64,000 nt of DNA. It comes from Aquimarina brevivitae. Lineage in GTDB: Bacteria > Bacteroidota > Bacteroidia > Flavobacteriales > Flavobacteriaceae. This document shows positions 1 through 8,469 of the stretch, in pieces (within the stretch, counting starts at the first letter, position 1; each line of letters opens with the position of its first letter). Where the stretch lies: NCBI RefSeq assembly GCF_004216895.1, contig NZ_SGXE01000002.1, positions 496,001 through 560,000 on the forward strand, read 5' to 3'. Under the pieces are notes generated by a model. It did not search any database and had not been told where the DNA came from. It was given only the letters and a program-made list of their open reading frames with translations. A program made the translations under genes and the position numbers.

Positions 1-1
1 T

Positions 2-1915
2 TCTAAAGCTACTGGATATCCAATCGCTAAAATCGCAGCTAAATTAGCAATAGGGTATAACCTGGATGAGCTAGATAATCAGATTACACAATCTACTTCG
101 GCACTATTTGAACCTACGCTGGATTATGTGATTGTAAAAATTCCAAGATGGAATTTTGACAAGTTTGAAGGTTCTGATCGTACATTAGGACTTCAAATGA
201 AATCGGTAGGAGAGGTAATGGCTATTGGGAGGTCTTTTCAGGAAGCCTTACATAAAGCGACACAGTCTCTTGAAATTAAAAGAAATGGTTTAGGTGCAGA
301 TGGTAAGGGATATAAGAATTATGATCAAATAATTGATAAACTGACCTACGCAAGTTGGGATCGTGTATTTGTGATCTATGATGCAATCCAAATGGGAATA
401 CCATTAAGTAGGATTCACGAAATTACAAAGATTGATATGTGGTTCCTTAAGCAATATGAGGAATTGTACAATTTGGAAAAAGAAATTTCTACCTATACTA
501 TACAATCCCTTACTAAAGAGCTTATTCTTGAAGCAAAACAAAAAGGCTTTGCAGATCGACAAATAGCGCATATGGTAGGTTGCTATGAAAGTGAGGTGTA
601 TAATAAAAGAGAAGACCTTGGTATTAAACGGGTATATAAATTAGTAGATACGTGTGCTGCTGAGTTTAAAGCAGAAACCCCCTATTATTATTCTACCTTT
701 GAAGCAGAAGTTGAAACGCCAGATGGGAAGGTTTATGTTGCTAATGAGAGTAAGGTAACGGATAAGAAAAAAATTATTGTACTAGGTTCTGGTCCTAATA
801 GAATCGGACAAGGAATAGAGTTTGACTACTGTTGTGTACATGGTGTATTAGCCTCGGCTGAATGCGGTTACGAAACGATTATGATCAATTGTAACCCAGA
901 AACGGTGTCAACAGATTTTGATGTAGCAGACAAGCTATATTTTGAACCGGTATTTTGGGAGCATATCTACGACATCATTCGACATGAACAACCAGAAGGA
1001 GTTATTGTACAGCTTGGAGGACAGACGGCTTTAAAGCTTGCAGAGAAATTAGATCGTTATGGTATCAAAATTATAGGTACTAGCTTCCAATCTTTGGATT
1101 TAGCTGAAGATAGAGGTAGTTTTTCTACGCTATTAAAGGACAATAACATTCCTTACCCAGAATTTGATACCGCAGAAACTGCGGATGAAGCCTTGGCTGT
1201 TGCTGATCGATTAGATTTTCCTATTTTGGTTAGACCGTCTTATGTACTTGGAGGTCAGGGAATGAAAATCGTGATTAACAAACAAGAGTTAGAGGAGCAC
1301 GTAGTAGATCTATTACGAAAGATACCTAACAATAAATTATTGCTAGATCATTACCTAGATGGTGCTATTGAAGCGGAAGCGGATGCGATTTGTGATGGCG
1401 AAGATGTCTATATTATAGGTATAATGGAGCATATAGAACCTTGTGGAATACATTCAGGAGATTCTAATGCCACCTTGCCACCGTTTAATTTAGGTGAGTT
1501 TGTGATGCAACAAATTAAGGATCATACTAAAAAAATAGCGTTAGCCTTAAACACGGTAGGATTGATAAACATACAATTTGCGATCAAAGATGATATGGTA
1601 TACATCATAGAAGCTAATCCAAGAGCCTCTAGAACGGTTCCTTTCATTGCTAAGGCATATGGTGAGCCTTATGTGAATTACGCCACAAAAGTGATGCTAG
1701 GGGATAAAAAAGTAAAAGATTTTGACTTTAAACCGCATTTAGATGGTTATGCGATAAAACAACCAGTATTTTCTTTTAATAAGTTCCATAATGTCAATAA
1801 AAAGCTTGGACCTGAAATGAAAAGTACCGGGGAGAGTATATTATTTATTGACGATCTAAAGGATGATCAATTCTATGATTTATATGCAAGAAGAAAGATG
1901 TATTTGAGCAAGTAA
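2..1915 (+). CDS. carB: Carbamoyl-phosphate synthase large subunit, 3' part (5' end outside window)
   Basis: The frame is open from base 2, so only the last ~637 residues of a protein usually about 950-1,070 residues long are present. CarB makes carbamoyl phosphate from ammonia (from the CarA glutaminase), bicarbonate and two ATP, for arginine and pyrimidine synthesis. The visible part starts inside the first ATP-grasp half, at a SKATGYPIAKIAAKLA segment. It continues through the oligomerisation region, then the second ATP-grasp half with the GSGPNRIGQGIEFDY and GGQTALKLAEKL motifs and an EANPRASRTVPF metal-site motif. It stops soon after GYAIKQPVFSF, at a sequence ending YARRKMYLSK, so the C-terminal MGS-like allosteric domain of enterobacterial CarB seems to be missing. 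I infer that this short form is natural in flavobacteria, because no frameshift is seen and a terminator follows. Confidence 0.97.
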   Translation, partial: SKATGYPIAKIAAKLAIGYNLDELDNQITQSTSALFEPTLDYVIVKIPRWNFDKFEGSDRTLGLQMKSVGEVMAIGRSFQEALHKATQSLEIKRNGLGADGKGYKNYDQIIDKLTYASWDRVFVIYDAIQMGIPLSRIHEITKIDMWFLKQYEELYNLEKEISTYTIQSLTKELILEAKQKGFADRQIAHMVGCYESEVYNKREDLGIKRVYKLVDTCAAEFKAETPYYYSTFEAEVETPDGKVYVANESKVTDKKKIIVLGSGPNRIGQGIEFDYCCVHGVLASAECGYETIMINCNPETVSTDFDVADKLYFEPVFWEHIYDIIRHEQPEGVIVQLGGQTALKLAEKLDRYGIKIIGTSFQSLDLAEDRGSFSTLLKDNNIPYPEFDTAETADEALAVADRLDFPILVRPSYVLGGQGMKIVINKQELEEHVVDLLRKIPNNKLLLDHYLDGAIEAEADAICDGEDVYIIGIMEHIEPCGIHSGDSNATLPPFNLGEFVMQQIKDHTKKIALALNTVGLINIQFAIKDDMVYIIEANPRASRTVPFIAKAYGEPYVNYATKVMLGDKKVKDFDFKPHLDGYAIKQPVFSFNKFHNVNKKLGPEMKSTGESILFIDDLKDDQFYDLYARRKMYLSK

Positions 1916-1943
1916 TAGCTTAAACAGTACTTAATGTTTTTAT

Positions 1944-1970
1944 AAAAGAGCGCTTGTATAGCGCTCTTTT
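1944..1970 (+). terminator. Rho-independent terminator after carB
   Basis: A perfect inverted repeat (AAAAGAGCGC, 7-base loop, GCGCTCTTTT) is followed by a T-rich run. It lies 28 bases past the carB stop. Confidence 0.85.
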
Positions 1971-2037
1971 ATTGTTTTATTAACGCTATATAGTGTTGGA
2001 ATTTAATAACTTATAGTAACAATTAAAACTTATACTT

Positions 2038-2361
2038 ATGAAAAAATTAGTACTACTATTCAGCATTTTATGCTTTTTTTCTTTTAGCAACGATAACGAT
2101 AACGATAAGATTATCTATGAGATTGAACCAACGTTAACTTCAGATTGGATTATGATTAAAACCTATCCAGAGAAACAGGTGGTAAATGTAAAGATTATGG
2201 ATTTATCAGGTTTTTTACGGATAGAAAAGGAGGTTCATATGGATAAGAAAATTGATGTTACCTCATTACCTAATGGTACCTATATTGTAAAAATTTCTTC
2301 AGACCAACATGCGCAGATTGCCCAGTTTGTAAAGGGAGGAGATGCGGTAACAGTTCGATAA
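2038..2361 (+). CDS. Small exported protein made mostly of a T9SS type A-like sorting domain
   Basis: The protein has 107 residues. A hydrophobic leader (MKKLVLLFSILCFFSF) is followed by an NDNDNDK stretch encoded by a short hexamer repeat. The rest has the pattern of a type 9 secretion C-terminal sorting domain: alternating beta strands, a VVNVKIMDLSG strand and a DVTSLPNGTYIVKI strand. In most proteins this domain is the tail of a much larger cargo; here almost nothing precedes it. It could be a free-standing Por-tail-like beta-sandwich protein or the remnant of a truncated cargo. The leader is intact and it has its own intergenic spaces, so expression is plausible. No function beyond export is supported. 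Confidence 0.75.
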   Translation: MKKLVLLFSILCFFSFSNDNDNDKIIYEIEPTLTSDWIMIKTYPEKQVVNVKIMDLSGFLRIEKEVHMDKKIDVTSLPNGTYIVKISSDQHAQIAQFVKGGDAVTVR

Positions 2362-2408
2362 AGAATAATGATTTATTTAAGAATTAGAACTAATATCATA
2401 ATGAAAAC

Positions 2409-2948
2409 TTAGTTTTCACTGAAGGGTAAGCTTAATTCAACAGACACTCTATCTGCTAATTTGTAACTTATCAATCTTGGTACATCTATACCAAAATCTT
2501 CAGGAGCTATAAAAAATTTAGATGATAATAGTAAGAGGTTGTTTTCTCTTTCAATAATAGCATTTACGGAAATTTCTTTTGATATGCCGTGCAGCGACAA
2601 TATACCAGTAATACGATATGATTTCTGTATATTTTTGGGTTCAAAGTTTTCAAGAGTTCCCTGAAAGGTAGCCTTGGGATATTTATCTGATTCTACATAG
2701 TTTTCATTAAAGTGCTCTTCCATCAATCCATTTTTAAATTTGAATTTTTGTAGTAAAGACAATACTGCGATAGTACCATTTTCTGTATTTAAAATCGCTG
2801 AGACGTTAGAATTTATAGCTTTTATTTCAACAATAGATGAAGAGGAAGCATTAAACGCTATCTTTCCCTTTGATGAATAGTACTTTTTTTGAGCTAAACA
2901 CAGCGGACTTAATAGTAATAAGGAAAAATACAGTATGAGGTACTTCAT
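2409..2948 (-). CDS. YceI family periplasmic protein
   Basis: The protein has 179 residues with a cleavable signal peptide ending near LCLAQ. The mature part has the YceI lipocalin-like pattern: a KGKIAFNASSS strand, a central LLQKFKFKNGLMEEHFNENY segment and the YPKATFQGTLENF motif. YceI-type barrels bind long isoprenoid or fatty-acyl chains in the periplasm. The DUF5777 barrel and cytochrome c genes follow next door, an arrangement I recall from other Bacteroidota, which suggests a shared envelope or electron-transfer role. The physiological ligand cannot be told from the sequence. Confidence 0.85.
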   Translation of the reverse strand: MKYLILYFSLLLLSPLCLAQKKYYSSKGKIAFNASSSSIVEIKAINSNVSAILNTENGTIAVLSLLQKFKFKNGLMEEHFNENYVESDKYPKATFQGTLENFEPKNIQKSYRITGILSLHGISKEISVNAIIERENNLLLLSSKFFIAPEDFGIDVPRLISYKLADRVSVELSLPFSEN

Positions 2949-3260
2949 TGCGATTTTTATATTTATTCTTGTAAAACGATAATTGTAGAAGAGAATTGTA
3001 TGGTTTTTTCCTTTACTATCATTGTTTAAAAATAGTAAAAAGGATGTTTATAGCGATATCGATGGCATCTATCTTGAGTTATATTTTATTCGGATAAAAT
3101 TATCTGATTACAGATTAGTATGATGCAAGTTTTCTAAATTATTTTTTTGTTATTCCTAAATTGGAATACATCTAAAAATTATTAATAGTATTTTTAGCAG
3201 TCTCAAATAATGATAAACAATTTATCAACTGAGATTATAGTGAAAATAAATCATATCTCT

Positions 3261-4115
3261 ATGAAAAGATTAGTGTTGTTGCTTTTTTTGTTTCCAACTT
3301 TGGTATTAGCACAAGAGGATTTACTTGAAGAATTAGAAAATCAAGCAGAAGTAAGTCAAGAGGTGGAAGCTGCTTTTAAAGGTTTAAAGATTGTCAATTT
3401 TGAATCTACCAAATTAGTGCAAAAAAGAAATTTATATTTTATAGTTGCACATCGTTTTGGTACCGTAAAGAATGGTGTCGATGACTTTTTTGGGCTAGAT
3501 CAAGCCGTTACTCAATTAAAATTTATATACGGAATAACAGATGGGTTTAATGTAGGTATAGCTCGAAGTTCTTTTCAAAAAATCTATGGATTGCATCTTA
3601 AATACAATCTTTTACAGCAGCAGAAGGATGGCTTTCCTGTTACAATCGCGGGTTATAATCTGGTTACTGTAAATACCTTATTGGACGACCAAATATTACC
3701 AGGTGTTTCGTTTAACGATAGACTTTCTTATGTACATCAGTTTGTAATTTCTAAGAAAGTAACCAAAAACTTGTCTATAGAAGTTATACCTTCATTTCTT
3801 TACGAAAGCTACGTAAGATTTGATGATCAAGATAATGCTCAATATTTAATTGGGTTTGGCGGTCGCTATAAACTGACCAAGCGTTTTAGTCTCAATATAG
3901 ATTATGGGGCGCACCTCAATAGAAGTTCTCAGTCCTTATTTAAAAATCCATTATCTATTGGCGTTGATATTGAAACCGGCGGTCACGTTTTTCAATTGCA
4001 CTTTACCAATGCCCAGCCAATGTTCGAAAATGGATTTTTAGGACAAGCAGCAGGAGATTGGTCCGACGGAGATTTTTATTTTGGATTTAACCTTTCAAGA
4101 GTGTTTAATCTATAA
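3261..4115 (+). CDS. DUF5777 family outer-membrane beta-barrel protein
   Basis: I place the start at 3261 (MKRLVLLLFLF...), which gives a clean signal peptide ending at LVLAQ; an in-frame ATG at 3210 would add 17 unlikely residues before it. The mature protein (about 265 residues) opens with an acidic EDLLEELENQ stretch. It then has alternating amphipathic strands and recurrent aromatic-Gly turns such as IGFGGRYKLTKRFSLNIDYG, and ends with a terminal aromatic strand (FYFGFNLSRVFNL), as expected for an outer-membrane barrel. Its stop is one base from the convergent cytochrome gene, and it is divergent from the YceI gene. The cargo is unknown. Confidence 0.8.
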   Translation: MKRLVLLLFLFPTLVLAQEDLLEELENQAEVSQEVEAAFKGLKIVNFESTKLVQKRNLYFIVAHRFGTVKNGVDDFFGLDQAVTQLKFIYGITDGFNVGIARSSFQKIYGLHLKYNLLQQQKDGFPVTIAGYNLVTVNTLLDDQILPGVSFNDRLSYVHQFVISKKVTKNLSIEVIPSFLYESYVRFDDQDNAQYLIGFGGRYKLTKRFSLNIDYGAHLNRSSQSLFKNPLSIGVDIETGGHVFQLHFTNAQPMFENGFLGQAAGDWSDGDFYFGFNLSRVFNL

Positions 4116-4116
4116 T

Positions 4117-4506
4117 TTACTGTTCAAGTAAACCATCAGCAATCCAGTCTTCGATTATTTTTATGGTAGCATCTGGTAACCGACCACCTTCTTCAGGTGG
4201 AGGCATTACCCGTGTAAAGCTAGAAGTAAACATTCTGGGATAGAGCTCTCCATTGACTTCCGCATCTTTTACATCTTCGTAAGTAACCAATGACATCGGA
4301 GCCGATTGTGTAGGTGGATTAGAATGGCACTCAATACAATTGGCGTCTATAATCGCTTTTACATCAGCCACATAAGTAGTCGTTTTTCCGGGTATTGGAT
4401 CTGGGTCAATTTCTATAGGAGGTTCCGTAACGGCTTCTTCATCACTACCGCAGCTTACCAAGAAGAGGATAGCGAAAAATAACAATACATAAATTGGGGA
4501 CTTCAT
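4117..4506 (-). CDS. Cytochrome c-like domain lipoprotein
   Basis: The protein has 129 residues. The leader ends in a lipobox (LFLVSCG), so the protein is predicted to be membrane-anchored by lipid. After an acidic, Pro-rich linker there is one haem-c attachment motif, CIECH at about residues 57-61, and a later RVMPPPEEGG segment that can supply the axial Met. This is the usual layout of a small class I cytochrome c. It converges with the DUF5777 barrel gene one base away and probably carries electrons in the envelope. It lies 36 bases downstream of the thioesterase gene and may be the last gene of the rmuC transcript. Confidence 0.85.
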   Translation of the reverse strand: MKSPIYVLLFFAILFLVSCGSDEEAVTEPPIEIDPDPIPGKTTTYVADVKAIIDANCIECHSNPPTQSAPMSLVTYEDVKDAEVNGELYPRMFTSSFTRVMPPPEEGGRLPDATIKIIEDWIADGLLEQ

Positions 4507-4542
4507 AGCTTTTTATTTAATAACGAAAATATCGATTAATCA

Positions 4543-5085
4543 TTATATTTCCAATCGTACATTTTGAGATTTTAACTCAGTTATATAGGTTTTTTCATTA
4601 AAAACTGCATCCGTAAAACGATCCGTTCTTTCTTTGGACTCTTTTTTTCGATAAAAGCTTCGAGCATATCTTCGGATGTCGTTTTTACCCTTTAAAATCA
4701 AGCCTGGTATTTCTACATTATTTCCTTGGTCATCTTTGGCTACCATAGTAAAATAACTGGAGTTGCAGTGTTTAACTTTACCAGTTCTGACATTTTCCGC
4801 TTCTACCCTTACACCGACAACCATTGACGTCGATCCAGTGTAGTTGATTGAAGCCTTCATAGTGACTAATTCGCCCACTTCAATAGGTAAAAGAAAATCT
4901 ACTTTATCCACACTAGCAGTTACGCAATAGGTTTCAGAATGTTTAGAAGCGCAGGCAAAAGCAATTTGATCCATCAGCGATAAAATGTAACCTCCGTGAA
5001 TTTTACCACTAAAGTTAGAATGTGAGGGTAACATCAATTCCGAAATGGTAATCTGCGATTGTTTTATGGTTTTAAATCGACTCAT
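4543..5085 (-). CDS. Acyl-CoA thioesterase, hotdog fold
   Basis: The protein has 180 residues and hydrolyses acyl-CoA to free acid and CoA. A single hotdog domain is visible, with the HSNFSGKIHGGYILSLMDQIAF helix region (an HGGxxLxxMD signature) and the TASVDKVDFLLPIEVGE strand, as in the YciA / BFIT-type thioesterases. The C-terminal 45 residues are charged and lie outside the core fold. It starts directly after the stop of the upstream 122-residue gene, so the two are almost certainly co-transcribed. Chain-length preference cannot be judged. Confidence 0.85.
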   Translation of the reverse strand: MSRFKTIKQSQITISELMLPSHSNFSGKIHGGYILSLMDQIAFACASKHSETYCVTASVDKVDFLLPIEVGELVTMKASINYTGSTSMVVGVRVEAENVRTGKVKHCNSSYFTMVAKDDQGNNVEIPGLILKGKNDIRRYARSFYRKKESKERTDRFTDAVFNEKTYITELKSQNVRLEI

Positions 5086-5454
5086 TTATTTATTTCTAAA
5101 ATGGGGAGACTTTTCTTCGGTAACCTCGGTGATGAAGTACTTGGTATCTCCTAACCAGTTTATTTTTGCAAAACGCTCTTTATAGGTTACTTTGACGTAT
5201 CTACCTTGTAATTTTTCTAATTTTTCAATGAGTTGGTCATTTTTATCTTCAACCGAAAAGCTAAATATTTGTGCGCCACTGATTCCTTGGCTGATTTCGC
5301 CCTCCCATGTTTTAAATACCACTCCTTTATTGCTAAATTTAATTAGCTCCCCACTTCTGGTTCCCTCACTATAGGTAGCATAATAAATAAATGCATACCA
5401 AATCGCAAATAAGGCAAGGATGGAAATTACAATTATGGTGAAAACTTTTTTCAT
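5086..5454 (-). CDS. Conserved hypothetical single-TM protein
   Basis: The protein has 122 residues. An N-terminal hydrophobic helix (about residues 4-25) is either a membrane anchor or an uncleaved signal. It is followed by about 95 residues of beta-rich sequence, including GELIKFSNKGVVFKTWEGE and GRYVKVTYKERFA. Comparable small flavobacterial proteins exist, and some databases label them 6-phosphogluconate dehydrogenase; no such enzyme motif is present here, so that name should not be used. It sits between the 110-residue membrane protein and the thioesterase in a close-packed operon. Confidence 0.7.
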   Translation of the reverse strand: MKKVFTIIVISILALFAIWYAFIYYATYSEGTRSGELIKFSNKGVVFKTWEGEISQGISGAQIFSFSVEDKNDQLIEKLEKLQGRYVKVTYKERFAKINWLGDTKYFITEVTEEKSPHFRNK

Positions 5455-5460
5455 AATATA

Positions 5461-5793
5461 TTAATGTTCTGAATTGGTAAGTTTAATAATTTTTTTAATC
5501 AAACCAAGAACTCCTAATGCAAGCACTAAATACCCTAAAAATGATAAACCATTTAAAATATACATAAACAAAGTGATATGGTTCATTTGGTTATACATTA
5601 TAAAGATAAACAGTTGTGTACTTAAAACGCTAATAAGAATTGCTGAACTTCCGGCTACTAATAGTATTCCTTCTAAATTCCAACCTTTTTTTGATATGTA
5701 ATAAATGGCAAATGCTAATACTAGTACTATGGGAAGAATGTGAATTAAAGATAGCATAAACTCAATGATATTGGCTGTAAGATTGTTTTTCAT
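5461..5793 (-). CDS. Small integral membrane protein, about three TM helices
   Basis: The protein has 110 residues. Hydrophobic segments are seen at about residues 12-34, 40-66 and 75-100, with positively charged ends (ISKKGW, LIKKIIKL). I recognise no family motif. It lies 9 bases downstream of rmuC and 6 bases upstream of the 122-residue gene, consistent with co-transcription. Confidence 0.65.
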   Translation of the reverse strand: MKNNLTANIIEFMLSLIHILPIVLVLAFAIYYISKKGWNLEGILLVAGSSAILISVLSTQLFIFIMYNQMNHITLFMYILNGLSFLGYLVLALGVLGLIKKIIKLTNSEH

Positions 5794-5802
5794 GTTGTTG
5801 TT

Positions 5803-7191
5803 TTAGTCTTCAGTTGCGCGATTAAGCAACTTTTCGTTGATATGTTTCTTTTGCTTAATTCCTAATTTTTTGATGTTTTCTACCTTCTTGATTAAGTTTC
5901 CTTTTCCGGTTAGTTTTTTCATAGTTCCATCATAACTTCCCTGAACCGTTTTCAATTGGTTGCCTAACTTCACTAAATCGTCCGTTAAATTAACAAACTG
6001 ATCATAAAGCCTACCGGCTTGTGTTGCTATTTCTATAGCATTTTGTTGTTGTTTTTCATTATTCCACATAGAGTCTATCGTACGCAAGGTAGCCAGTAAT
6101 GTGGAGGGGGTTACAATAACAATATTTTTTTCAAATGCCCAGTTGTATAAATTATTGTCATAATTGATGGCTACAGCAAAAGCTGGTTCTATAGGTACAA
6201 ACAGTAAGACGAAATCTGGACTTTCTATTTCATAAATGTCCTGATAATTCTTAGCACTTAGCTGTTCGATATGTTTTTTTAGTGAATCAACGTGTTTTTT
6301 TAATTCGATATTTTGTTCATCACCTTCAGCATTTACAAACCGCTCATAAGCAGTGAGTGATACTTTAGAGTCAATCACCATTTTTTTATTATCCGGTAGA
6401 TGAATTACTACATCGGGCATAATACGCTGTCCATCAGCAGTGGTGAAGCTTTGTTGTACAAAATACTCCCGGTCTTTCTCCAACCCTGATTTTTCTAGAA
6501 CACGTTCTAAGACCAACTCTCCCCAGTTCCCTTGCATTTTGCTATCACCTTTCAAGGCTCTAGTCAGATTATTGGCTTCTTTACTCATCTGTAGATTGAG
6601 ATCTTTAAGCCCTAAAATTTGTTGTCGTAGCGCTGCGTGATAGTCGATACTTTCCTTATGGGTTTGATCGACTTTTTTCTCGAAAGTTTGAATTTTTTCT
6701 TGTAAAGGACTAAGTATATTTTTAATATTTTCTTTGTTCTGCTCTGTAAATTTATTGGATTTTTCGTCCAATATTTTATTGGCTAAATTTTCAAATTCTT
6801 TGGAGAATTTTTCTTGTAGTTTGGTTACCTCTTCCTTTTGTTCTTGATTTCGTACTTGAAGATTTTCAAATTCTGAATTTCTTCTGGTTAACTCGTTTTG
6901 CAAAAACTCTTTTTCTTTACGAATTTGATAGATTTCCTCGTTGGCTTTTGCTAATTGTGTTTCTTTTGAGGCCAGGTTAGCTTCAAATTGAGTTTTTAAA
7001 AAATCTAACTGTGTTTCTCCAACTTTTTTGCTGTCTTCTACTTGGGATTGGGCTTGATGCAGTTTATCTGCCAGGCTACCAACCACATTTTTATTTTTAA
7101 GCGCTGCTATATATTTACCTATAAATATACCAACTACTGTACCTAGTACTATAATCCCTATTGAAGTAAGAATAAGAGTGTATTCTGTCAT
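5803..7191 (-). CDS. rmuC: DNA recombination protein RmuC
   Basis: The protein has 462 residues. One N-terminal TM helix (about 5-27) is followed by a long coiled coil (about 30-210, rich in Lys, Glu and Gln). The RmuC nuclease-like domain then holds the family signatures GNWGELVLERVLEKSGL, MPDVVIHLPDNKKMVIDSKV and FVLLFVPIEPAF. RmuC proteins limit recombination at inverted repeats and are thought to act as membrane-anchored, PD-(D/E)XK-like nucleases; the acidic and Lys residues of VVIHLPD...VIDSK fit that. It appears to be the first gene of a minus-strand operon with the two small membrane genes and the thioesterase. Confidence 0.93.
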   Translation of the reverse strand: MTEYTLILTSIGIIVLGTVVGIFIGKYIAALKNKNVVGSLADKLHQAQSQVEDSKKVGETQLDFLKTQFEANLASKETQLAKANEEIYQIRKEKEFLQNELTRRNSEFENLQVRNQEQKEEVTKLQEKFSKEFENLANKILDEKSNKFTEQNKENIKNILSPLQEKIQTFEKKVDQTHKESIDYHAALRQQILGLKDLNLQMSKEANNLTRALKGDSKMQGNWGELVLERVLEKSGLEKDREYFVQQSFTTADGQRIMPDVVIHLPDNKKMVIDSKVSLTAYERFVNAEGDEQNIELKKHVDSLKKHIEQLSAKNYQDIYEIESPDFVLLFVPIEPAFAVAINYDNNLYNWAFEKNIVIVTPSTLLATLRTIDSMWNNEKQQQNAIEIATQAGRLYDQFVNLTDDLVKLGNQLKTVQGSYDGTMKKLTGKGNLIKKVENIKKLGIKQKKHINEKLLNRATED

Positions 7192-7208
7192 TAAAAATTA
7201 TCTTTTTT

Positions 7209-7216
7209 CAAAGATA
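7209..7216 (-). promoter_or_regulatory. Putative -7 promoter box upstream of rmuC
   Basis: Read on the minus strand this is TATCTTTG, matching the Bacteroidota -7 consensus TAnnTTTG. It ends 17 bases before the rmuC start. I did not find a good -33 TTTG partner, so support is partial. Confidence 0.4.
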
Positions 7217-7270
7217 AATATTTACTTGATAACGTTGCTGATGTAATTGGAGATTAACGATTATTAAGTA

Positions 7271-8353
7271 CTAATTATTTACTCGATAAGTTACCCTTCT
7301 GTTGGTAATTACGCTGCAAGATTTGGTTACTAATGAAACTATAACTCTATTCGTACTTACACAGCCACTTGTAGTATTTCTTGTTTCTGCATAATAACTG
7401 CCTGCTGTCGAAGTCGTATATGAAGTATTGTCTGATAATAATAAAGTACCTCCCGTGGCGGCATCATACCAATCTACAGTTTCTCCGGGACCAACGGTAA
7501 CTGTTAGAGTTCCTGAGCTACCGCTACATATGGTTTGATCTCCATTACTGGTTGGAGTAGTAGGATTGCCGCTTACTGTAACATCAACCGAATTTGTATC
7601 ACTGTATCCGTTAGTATCTGTTACGGTTACTGTATAAGTATAAGTACCTGTACTGGTAATACCTGATTCTGTAGGATTTTGTACAGCAGAACTAAATGAA
7701 TATCCTCCCGGCCCTACACCAGACCAACTAAAAGTAGCAGTAGTACTTCCTGCTCCCGAAGGGTTTGCAAAAAGATTTAAAGTCTGACCCACACAAATAG
7801 GTCCATTGGAAGATGGAGTAGCACTTAGCGTACCTCCACCATCGTTGATATCTCCAAATTCGTTATCTACACCGCCACCTCCGTTACACGATGCATAAAC
7901 GACACCTCCAATCGATAGTGTTTTTGTGGCATTACAAGGACTATCTTCTACCAATCTTCCTCCCTGAAGGACTATTGATGCATCTGAGGGTAAAGCTAAA
8001 TTAGTATTGTTACTTGTCCATTCCATAAAACCACCGGTCACCAGAGTTATCGATGAGGTATCTAAAGAAGAGTTTGAACTTATAAACAAAGTACCAGACC
8101 CAACTGTGAGAGAATTAAAGGTATTAGGAATACTTGAATTTAATGTTACATTATATCCCTGAATAAAAACGTCGTTAGTTCCCGCAACCTGACCAGGATA
8201 AGTTGTCGCGGTTACCCAAGAAGTTCCATTATAAACTTCCCATATACCTACATCTGTCCAGTTACCAGAAGCTACAGTTCGATAATCATTTACCGATTGC
8301 GCATTAATTACAGATACGACAAAAAGTAATAAAACAGTATAAATTCTTTGCAT
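7271..8353 (-). CDS. Secreted Ig-like / PKD-like domain protein
   Basis: The start at 8353 (MQRIYTVLLLFVVSVINAQ) gives a clean signal peptide; an in-frame Met five codons upstream would spoil it. The protein has about 360 residues. It begins with an outer-surface type region (YRTVASGNWTDVGIWEVYNG) common in flavobacterial secreted proteins. A PKD/Ig-like domain follows (about 180-265, CVGQTLNLFANPSG), then a second Ig-like domain (about 270-350, TICSGSSGTLTVTV and ETVDWYDAATGGTLL). It ends at RRVTYRVNN without a recognisable type A or type B sorting tail, so how it reaches the surface is unclear. A structural or adhesive role is inferred only. Confidence 0.75.
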   Translation of the reverse strand: MQRIYTVLLLFVVSVINAQSVNDYRTVASGNWTDVGIWEVYNGTSWVTATTYPGQVAGTNDVFIQGYNVTLNSSIPNTFNSLTVGSGTLFISSNSSLDTSSITLVTGGFMEWTSNNTNLALPSDASIVLQGGRLVEDSPCNATKTLSIGGVVYASCNGGGGVDNEFGDINDGGGTLSATPSSNGPICVGQTLNLFANPSGAGSTTATFSWSGVGPGGYSFSSAVQNPTESGITSTGTYTYTVTVTDTNGYSDTNSVDVTVSGNPTTPTSNGDQTICSGSSGTLTVTVGPGETVDWYDAATGGTLLLSDNTSYTTSTAGSYYAETRNTTSGCVSTNRVIVSLVTKSCSVITNRRVTYRVNN

Positions 8354-8469
8354 AGATATCAATATCACTGCGCAAATAACGAAAAAAAGTAGGTAATAGC
8401 CTAATATTTAAGAATAAATTGTGTTTTTTATCGGTAAAAAACGTTTTATATCGATATTTTTTTATGGTT

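Noticed and set aside
5086-5454. 6-phosphogluconate dehydrogenase as product of the 122-residue gene
   Set aside because: Too short, TM-anchored and lacking the NADP-binding fold and catalytic motifs.
7271-8353. A T9SS sorting tail at the end of the Ig-like protein
   Set aside because: The C-terminus (RRVTYRVNN) lacks the strands and Gly-Xaa-Tyr motifs of type A or the pattern of type B tails.
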